From Clostridia bacterium (GTDB taxonomy: Bacteria > Bacillota > Clostridia > Christensenellales > Aristaeellaceae), in assembly GCA_017516765.1 (NCBI GenBank), contig JAFXBE010000005.1:1-48605 (forward strand): 48,605 bases of DNA. Direction: 5' to 3'. Of the stretch, positions 43,582-48,605 are shown one piece after another. Made by a program: the position numbers and the translations under genes. Numbering within the stretch: the stretch's first letter is position 1; every line of letters starts with the position of its first letter. Below the pieces are notes generated by a model. It saw only the letters and a list, made by a program, of their open reading frames with translations. It was not told the origin of the DNA and ran no database searches.

Positions 43582-43610
43582 ACTTTACTACTCCGGGCAT
43601 GGAATGTCAA
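43582..43610 (-). promoter_or_regulatory. Promoter of the acyl-CoA synthetase/ior operon
   Basis: On the minus strand, TTGACA (43605-43610) and TAAAGT (43582-43587) are 17 bp apart. Confidence 0.65.
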
Positions 43611-43700
43611 TTCACCAGAAGGGAGAAACAGTCCCGTGTACAAAAGGAGAACAAAGCATATGCCATACCGGTTGCGGCAGATTCTTCCTCCATCCCGGGG

Positions 43701-43729
43701 ATGACAGGCGGACAAATCTGTGCTATATT
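43701..43729 (+). promoter_or_regulatory. Promoter of the secreted 177-residue protein gene
   Basis: ATGACA (43701-43706) and TATATT (43724-43729) with a 17-bp spacer, 59 bases before the start codon. Confidence 0.65.
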
Positions 43730-43788
43730 GGATAGCAACAGAACAAGGACAGTTCCCATCATATTCACACCCAAAGGAGGATCTCCGG

Positions 43789-44322
43789 ATGAACAAACTT
43801 TTCCGTCTTACAGCGGTGGCGCTGGTCTGCGCTCTGCTGCTGAGCCTTGCCCCCGCCGCCCTTGCCGACACCTGCTACGAGTCTCTCAAGAACACCTTCA
43901 GTATTGAAGAAAACGGCGACTTTGCCTTTTTGGGACCCGTGATGCTTCTGAACGACGAGACCCTGACCAGCGAAGAAGTTAACGGCGTATTCTTCCATGT
44001 TTTCTTCACCGATGGCTACGCAACGCTGGTAGGTCGCAATGCCGACGGTCAGCCTGAGGTGAGCGTATGGATCGAGCCGGATCCCGGCGAGCTGATGCTG
44101 GCCTGCGTACAGGTGGCTGCCAGCTATGAAGTGCTGTGCACCAGTCTGGATCAGTGCGACAAGCTGACGCTGATCATGGAGCTGGGCGAAGAGGTGGGCA
44201 ACATCAGCATCGCCAGCCCAGAGGATGCACAGGCTTTCCTGATGCTGATCCAGTCCGAGCTGGGCGGCGATGATGTGGTGGCTGTGCCCCTGCCCGAGCA
44301 GGAAGAGGTACCTGCCGCCTGA
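43789..44322 (+). CDS. Secreted protein of unknown function
   Basis: Predicted 177-residue protein with a clear Sec signal peptide: MNKLFRL, a hydrophobic core (about 8-20) and cleavage after ALA (about residue 24). The mature part is acidic, with a short beta-rich pattern and three cysteines spaced along it (near the mature N terminus, LACVQ and VLCTS/DQCD), but no recognised fold. It ends in the acidic tail LPEQEEVPAA. AAAGGAGG lies about 8 bases before the ATG at 43789. The frame is open 23 codons upstream, through the promoter. It has its own terminator. It may act at the cell surface, but no function can be assigned. Confidence 0.75.
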   Translation: MNKLFRLTAVALVCALLLSLAPAALADTCYESLKNTFSIEENGDFAFLGPVMLLNDETLTSEEVNGVFFHVFFTDGYATLVGRNADGQPEVSVWIEPDPGELMLACVQVAASYEVLCTSLDQCDKLTLIMELGEEVGNISIASPEDAQAFLMLIQSELGGDDVVAVPLPEQEEVPAA

Positions 44323-44343
44323 CAGAACCGGATACGCAAACAA

Positions 44344-44375
44344 AAAGCCCGGCGGGTTTTGTCCCGCCGGGCTTT
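44344..44375. terminator. Bidirectional terminator
   Basis: AAAGCCCGGCGGG (44344-44356) pairs with CCCGCCGGGCTTT (44363-44375). It lies between convergent genes of secreted proteins. Confidence 0.9.
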
Positions 44376-44390
44376 GTGATGCTCCGATGA

Positions 44391-45266
44391 TTATTCCAGA
44401 CCGCAGTTCTGCCGCCACAACGCAAGCTGCTGCTGCAGATAGCCGTAGGTTAGATCGTACCCGAAACCGCTGAGCCCCACCGGATCGTAACTGACAGACA
44501 TGGGCAGATACAGCATCACGCTGTCTGCATCGCCCACGTGGATCCACTCGCCGGGCTGGCTGGGTTCTCCCCAGCCGTCCTGCACAAGGCGGGCGCAGTC
44601 GGCAGCCACGTAGACCTCCTGACTGTGCACCTCCACCCCTGCGGCGGGATTCAGGTTCAGGATCACGCAGATCATCTGATCCTGCAGAATGATGTTCGCC
44701 TGCCCGATCAGATAACAGTTGCTGGCGCAGACATCCACCGCCATCACGCCTTGGGTGCGCAAAGCATTCAGATCCAGCATGGTGCCCATGTACCAGTCCT
44801 GCCCCAGCGCGGGATCGTAATCGTAAAGATGCACGCCGTAGGTGCAGGCACCGTTGCTGCGCAGACGGGACTGCTGCTGCAGAAAGGGCATGGCATAGAC
44901 CATATCCCCCACGTACAGGGTTACCAGATAGGGCACCCCATAGTTGCCCACATAGGGCAGATAGACCGTGCCACTGCTGAACAGACCGGTCTGCAGACCG
45001 TAGTCCTTGTCGAACACCAGCAGCTGGGTATCCATCTGGGTAAGGGAGAGGCGAACGGGCTGGGTCTCCCCCTGCGGGATCTGCTTGACCACCTCCAGCC
45101 CCTGCGCCGGTGCGGACAGGTACTGCTGCACATAGTCGTTCTGATTGAGGCGGCTCATGTCGAGCCCATCCACATTCAGGGTAAAGATGCCGTCGGTTGC
45201 CTGCGCAGAAGGCAAAAGAAGCGAAAAACAAAGCAATACACACAGAAGAAGGATCTTTTTCTTCAT
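44391..45266 (-). CDS. Secreted protein of unknown function
   Basis: Predicted 291-residue protein with a strong signal peptide: KKK, then a Leu/Cys-rich hydrophobic core, cleaved after SAQA (about residue 24). The mature part is rich in Tyr, Gln and beta-type segments, with four cysteines in the second half, two of them in CASNC, that could form disulphides. No membrane helix follows the signal. I chose the start at 45266, 9 bases after AGGAG; an ATG two codons earlier lies too close to that site. It is transcribed convergently with the gene at 43789 and divergently from the peptidoglycan-binding protein at 45622. I do not recognise a family. Confidence 0.75.
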   Translation of the reverse strand: MKKKILLLCVLLCFSLLLPSAQATDGIFTLNVDGLDMSRLNQNDYVQQYLSAPAQGLEVVKQIPQGETQPVRLSLTQMDTQLLVFDKDYGLQTGLFSSGTVYLPYVGNYGVPYLVTLYVGDMVYAMPFLQQQSRLRSNGACTYGVHLYDYDPALGQDWYMGTMLDLNALRTQGVMAVDVCASNCYLIGQANIILQDQMICVILNLNPAAGVEVHSQEVYVAADCARLVQDGWGEPSQPGEWIHVGDADSVMLYLPMSVSYDPVGLSGFGYDLTYGYLQQQLALWRQNCGLE

Positions 45267-45350
45267 GAGCATGGTCTCCTTTGTGCAGGAAAATTCTCTT
45301 TTTCTCCCTGCACCCATCATAACGATTTAGTCTATCATTTCCATGCCGCG

Positions 45351-45366
45351 CTGTAAAGCGTTACAG
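45351..45366. promoter_or_regulatory. Palindrome in the divergent intergenic region
   Basis: CTGTAA-agcg-TTACAG, a perfect 6-bp inverted repeat; CTGTAA recurs at 45462-45467. It lies between the divergent genes at 44391-45266 and 45622-48417 and could be an operator. The 355-base region holds no gene. Confidence 0.35.
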
Positions 45367-45472
45367 AGGTTTCCGTGAACATCTTTTTTCTTGCCGGACA
45401 TTGCTTTTCCCTTCTCCGCCCCCGGGCAGCGCGCAGCAAAAGTGAAAAACTCGTAACATATCTGTAATACTA

Positions 45473-45501
45473 TTTACTTCTCCGACACTTTTTGATATAC
45501 T
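45473..45501 (+). promoter_or_regulatory. Promoter of the peptidoglycan-binding protein gene
   Basis: TTTACT (45473-45478) and TATACT (45496-45501) with a 17-bp spacer. The start codon is 121 bases downstream, so the leader is over 100 bases. Confidence 0.55.
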
Positions 45502-45621
45502 TAGGCAGCAATGAAAAGCAAGCATACAGGAAACCGTCAAAGCCATAAAACAAAGGTTTTTTCTGTATGACCCCACTTTGGGACAACCGTCGTTTTTCCA
45601 CCACACAGGAGGTACCGTAAA

Positions 45622-48417
45622 ATGAAACGTTTTTGTCACAAACAGCGTTGGATCGCCCTGCTGACTGCCCTGCTGATGCTGATCGGCTCTGCGGCAGCAG
45701 AAACCTACAGCACGCTGGAATACGGCGACCGGGGCGAGGAAGTGCTCCGGCTGCAGCTGGCGCTTGAGGAACTGGGCTACGATCCTGACGGTACCGACGG
45801 CAAATTCGGGCGAAGCACAGAATACGCCCTTATGGTTTACCAGTCCGCCAACGGGCTGAAACCGGACGGCAAGGCCGGACACCAGACGCTGAGCAAGATG
45901 TACGACGGCAAAAGCGTAGCGGCAGACGGTTCCCTCAAGAGCGTCACAAGCACCGGCGCGGCAGGGGGCAGCTCATCCGGCAGCGCTTCCTCGGGCAGCG
46001 TTTCTTCCGATCATACCACCGGCAATACCGCGGGCAGCGGCTCGGGCGACGCTGCGCTGGACAGCCTGATCGCCAACGCGGGCACCAGCCGCAACCCCAA
46101 CACCATCAAATACGGCGACTACGGCAGCCGGGTCACCGAGCTGCAGACCCTGCTGACCGGGCTGGGCTACAGCGTGGGCGGCATCGACGGCAGCTTCGGC
46201 ACGGGCACGCTTCGGGCGCTGGTACAGTTCCAGAAGGATCACAACCTTTCCCCCGACGGTCTGTGCGGCACCAAAACCATGGCGTTGATCCGCGAAAAGG
46301 CATCCCAGAACACCACGGACAAACCCACCGCACCCGATACAGGGGATAACACCGGCGATACCGGAAACACTTCCGGCAGCACGGGCAGTACCACCGGGAA
46401 CACCACCGGCGATACCGGCAGCGCAAGCAGCAAAACCCTGCAATACGGCGACAGCGGCAGCCGGGTCACCGAGCTGCAGAGCATGCTCATCCGTCTGGGG
46501 TATGATCCCGCAGGTGCGGACGGCAAGTTCGGCACCGGTACGCTGCGGGCGCTGGTACAGTTTCAGAAGGATAACAAGCTCTCCCCCGACGGTCTGTGCG
46601 GCACCAAAACCATGGCCGTGCTGAAGCAGAAGATCGCTGCACTGGACAGCGGCACAAACAGCGGCAGCAGCAGCGGCAATACAGGCGCTTCCGGAAGCGG
46701 CAGCACAGGCAGTACGGGCAGTACGGGCAGCACAACAAACGGCGTGCCCACCGGGCTGAACCGCACCCTGCGCAGCGGCTATTCCGGACAGGATGTGCTC
46801 ACCGTACAGCGGCGGCTCAAAGAGCTGGGCTACTATACCGGTACGCTGGACGGCGTATACGGCAAGGGAAGCATTTCTGCCGTGCAGGCCTTCCAGCGCA
46901 ACAACAAACTGACTGCCGACGGTCTGGCGGGAAAATCCACCTTCAAGGCGTTGTTTTCTGCCAATGCCATTTCCGCAAGCGGAAAACCGCTGGGCGGTAC
47001 AACCGGCGAAAGCACGGGCAATGCCGGCAGCACAGGCAGCAGCACAGGCAGCACGCTGACGACCCTGGGTTATGGATCCAAGGGCGACGGGGTGCGCAAG
47101 CTGCAAAAGGCGCTGAAGGATCTGAACTACAGCATTACAGTGGACGGCGACTTCGGCAAAGCCACCAAGACTGCCGTAAGCCAGTTCCAGAAATGCAACG
47201 GGCTTGCCGAAAGCGGCGCAGCCGACCCCACCACCCTTGCACTGCTCTACAGCGGCAAGGCCAAGCCCTATGATGCCGCCCTGATCCAGGGCAGCACCAC
47301 CGGATCCGGCAGTACCACCGGGAGCACCGGCAGCAGCTATACCGCCCTCAGTCAGGGTTCCAAGGGCGATGGGGTGCGCAAGCTGCAAAAGGCGTTGAAG
47401 GATCTGAACTACAGCGTATCCGTGGACGGCGACTTCGGCGCAGGTACCAAAACTGCCGTGACCCATTTCCAGAAATGCAACGGGCTGGTGGAAACCGGAA
47501 CCGCCGATCCCACCACCCAGATGCTGCTCTACAGCGGCAAGGCCAAGCCCTATGATGCTTCCCTGATCCAGGGCAGCACCGGCAGCGGCAGTACCGACAG
47601 CGGTTCTGCCTCCGGTTCCACGGGCAGCAACACCGGCAGCGGTTCTGCCTCCGGTTCTACAGGCAGCGGCAGCAGCGACACCGTCGGGAACACCGGCTAC
47701 ACCACCCTGAGCTACGGCGCAAAGGGCGACAGTGTGCGCCAGCTGCAAAAAGCCCTGAAGAATCTCAAATACAGCGTAAGCTCTGACGGCGATTACGGCG
47801 CACTGACCAAGATGGCGGTTACCGCCTTCCAGAAGTGCAACGGGCTTTCCCCCACCGGCACCGCCGACCCCACCACCCAGACGTTGCTCTACAGCGGTAA
47901 GGGCAAACCTTACGATCCCGTTACCTCCGGCGATGCCAGCGCACTGCCCGACGGTGCGGGACAGGCCTCCGGCCCCAGCGCAAGCAGCGTGAAACTGCTG
48001 CACTGGTTCAACGACATCAAGCCCACCATCCGCAGCGGGCAGACGATCACGGTCTTCGATCCCGCCACCAATCTGCAGTGGACCATCCGCTTCTACAGCC
48101 TTGGCCGCCATGCGGACAGCGAGCCTTTGACCGCGCTGGATACCCAGATCATGTACAAGGCTTTCGGCTACAAGAACACCTGGACGCCCAAGCCGGTCTA
48201 TGTAAAGCTGCCCAGCGGCACATGGACGCTGGCGACCATGCACAACGTGCCCCATCTTTCCGGCTCCATCAAGGACAACGACTTTGACGGGCACCTGTGC
48301 ATCCACTTCCTGCGGGATATGGAGGAGTGCTCCAAAAACGACCCCAACTACGGCGTGCAGAACCAGAAGGCGCTGCGCAAGAAGTGGCAGGAAATGACCG
48401 GTCAGGTCGTGGACTGA
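45622..48417 (+). CDS. Secreted protein with seven peptidoglycan-binding repeats
   Basis: A 931-residue exported protein. A signal peptide (residues 1-26, ending SAAA) is followed by seven PG_binding_1-like domains at about 28-95, 160-226, 271-337, 381-447, 480-545, 573-638 and 693-758. Each has the pattern YGxxGxxVxxLQxxLxxLGY, DGxFGxxT and FQKxNxLxxDG. Gly/Ser/Thr-rich linkers join them. A C-terminal domain (about 788-931) carries HNVPH and GHLCIHF (His891, Cys893, His895). This conserved motif is known to me from other clostridial wall proteins, possibly with an enzymatic role like L,D-transpeptidases. AGGAGG lies 8 bases before the ATG. Repeats 5 and 6 are nearly identical in DNA as well, pointing to recent duplication. 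Confidence 0.92.
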   Translation: MKRFCHKQRWIALLTALLMLIGSAAAETYSTLEYGDRGEEVLRLQLALEELGYDPDGTDGKFGRSTEYALMVYQSANGLKPDGKAGHQTLSKMYDGKSVAADGSLKSVTSTGAAGGSSSGSASSGSVSSDHTTGNTAGSGSGDAALDSLIANAGTSRNPNTIKYGDYGSRVTELQTLLTGLGYSVGGIDGSFGTGTLRALVQFQKDHNLSPDGLCGTKTMALIREKASQNTTDKPTAPDTGDNTGDTGNTSGSTGSTTGNTTGDTGSASSKTLQYGDSGSRVTELQSMLIRLGYDPAGADGKFGTGTLRALVQFQKDNKLSPDGLCGTKTMAVLKQKIAALDSGTNSGSSSGNTGASGSGSTGSTGSTGSTTNGVPTGLNRTLRSGYSGQDVLTVQRRLKELGYYTGTLDGVYGKGSISAVQAFQRNNKLTADGLAGKSTFKALFSANAISASGKPLGGTTGESTGNAGSTGSSTGSTLTTLGYGSKGDGVRKLQKALKDLNYSITVDGDFGKATKTAVSQFQKCNGLAESGAADPTTLALLYSGKAKPYDAALIQGSTTGSGSTTGSTGSSYTALSQGSKGDGVRKLQKALKDLNYSVSVDGDFGAGTKTAVTHFQKCNGLVETGTADPTTQMLLYSGKAKPYDASLIQGSTGSGSTDSGSASGSTGSNTGSGSASGSTGSGSSDTVGNTGYTTLSYGAKGDSVRQLQKALKNLKYSVSSDGDYGALTKMAVTAFQKCNGLSPTGTADPTTQTLLYSGKGKPYDPVTSGDASALPDGAGQASGPSASSVKLLHWFNDIKPTIRSGQTITVFDPATNLQWTIRFYSLGRHADSEPLTALDTQIMYKAFGYKNTWTPKPVYVKLPSGTWTLATMHNVPHLSGSIKDNDFDGHLCIHFLRDMEECSKNDPNYGVQNQKALRKKWQEMTGQVVD

Positions 48418-48442
48418 TCCGGTTCCAAAACAGCAAAACAGA

Positions 48443-48472
48443 GAAACGCCCCGGAAAAATCCGGGGCGTTTC
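48443..48472 (+). terminator. Hairpin after the peptidoglycan-binding gene
   Basis: A perfect 13-bp stem GAAACGCCCCGGA (48443-48455) with TCCGGGGCGTTTC (48460-48472). The T's are part of the stem; a second hairpin follows. Confidence 0.7.
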
Positions 48473-48475
48473 AGC

Positions 48476-48512
48476 TCGTCAAAAAACACGCCTGCGGCGG
48501 CTTTTTTGACGA
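48476..48512. terminator. Second hairpin with T-rich stem
   Basis: TCGTCAAAAAA (48476-48486) pairs with TTTTTTGACGA (48502-48512), with an inner GCC-tgc-GGC. It probably completes termination. Confidence 0.6.
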
Positions 48513-48520
48513 CTTTTGCA

Positions 48521-48592
48521 CCGTTTGCCTAGGAGCCTACGGCTCCCCGGGCGGCAAACGGCGATAGGAACCCCTTGCTACGCAAGGGTTCC
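48521..48592. repeat. Hairpin string at the right edge of the window
   Basis: CCGTTTGCC (48521-48529) pairs with GGCAAACGG (48553-48561) around GGAGCC-tac-GGCTCC. GGAACCCCTTGC with GCAAGGGTTCC (48567-48592) follows. No gene is visible between 48418 and the window end. Confidence 0.55.
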
Positions 48593-48605
48593 GAAACCAC
48601 CGTAC

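Noticed and set aside
45973..48489. An 838-codon minus-strand frame opposite the peptidoglycan-binding gene
   Set aside because: Its apparent repeats are the mirror of the PG-binding repeats; it has no start signal.

Overview
The window is GC-rich, tightly packed bacterial chromosomal DNA. Clostridial features are a dihydroorotate dehydrogenase of the PyrD/PyrK (1B) type, pyrB with a regulatory pyrI, a single-chain PurL of about 1,230 residues, fhs inside the purine operon, a split PurH and an indolepyruvate:ferredoxin oxidoreductase. With the GC-rich codon use and many intergenic hairpin repeats, this fits an anaerobic gut Clostridia, probably Oscillospirales/Ruminococcaceae-like. That placement is inference. 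I saw no rRNA, tRNA, CRISPR array, transposase or phage gene.

Layout. 1-700: the end of an unidentified gene, then gene-free DNA with a MITE-like inverted-repeat element and terminators. 728-4310 (minus): a small membrane protein, a divergent PlsC-like acyltransferase and a GH3 beta-glucosidase. 4492-14056 (plus): the pyrimidine operon pyrC-carB-pyrK-pyrD-pyrF-(GyrI-like ORF)-pyrE-pyrB-pyrI. It is preceded by a good promoter and an attenuator-like leader; carA is absent. 14057-14430: tandem repeats. 14431-20831: accessory genes (membrane protein, MerR/TipAL regulator, GNAT, two alpha/beta hydrolases, and a membrane MutS-like ATPase overlapping a metallophosphoesterase). 21092-33613 (minus): the purine operon purE-purF-purM-purN-purO-purH-purD-purL-fhs, driven from a promoter overlapped by a PurR-box pair. 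34013-36607 (plus): HAD phosphatase, serine beta-lactamase-like hydrolase, GNAT. 36692-37327 (minus): a CAT-family acetyltransferase. 37518-43525 (minus): an aryl-2-oxoacid operon (acyl-CoA synthetase, iorA, iorB, paaK, ACT protein). 43789-48417: two secreted proteins of unknown function and a 931-residue secreted protein with seven peptidoglycan-binding repeats.

How it fits together. The pyr and pur operons supply UMP and IMP. fhs makes the 10-formyl-THF used by PurN and the PurH formyltransferase. The ior operon would interconvert aryl-2-oxoacids, arylacetyl-CoA and arylacetates with ferredoxin.

The most notable points are these. The PurF in the purine operon has lost its glutaminase nucleophile and the surrounding glutaminase motifs, yet keeps the PRPP loop and Fe-S cysteines. 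PurH is replaced by a stand-alone formyltransferase plus an archaeal-type cyclohydrolase. The pur promoter carries PurR boxes, with similar motifs in its leader. A composite hairpin repeat family recurs between genes across the window. I did not find one wholly new multi-gene system; the strongest candidate for new biology is the glutaminase-dead PurF.
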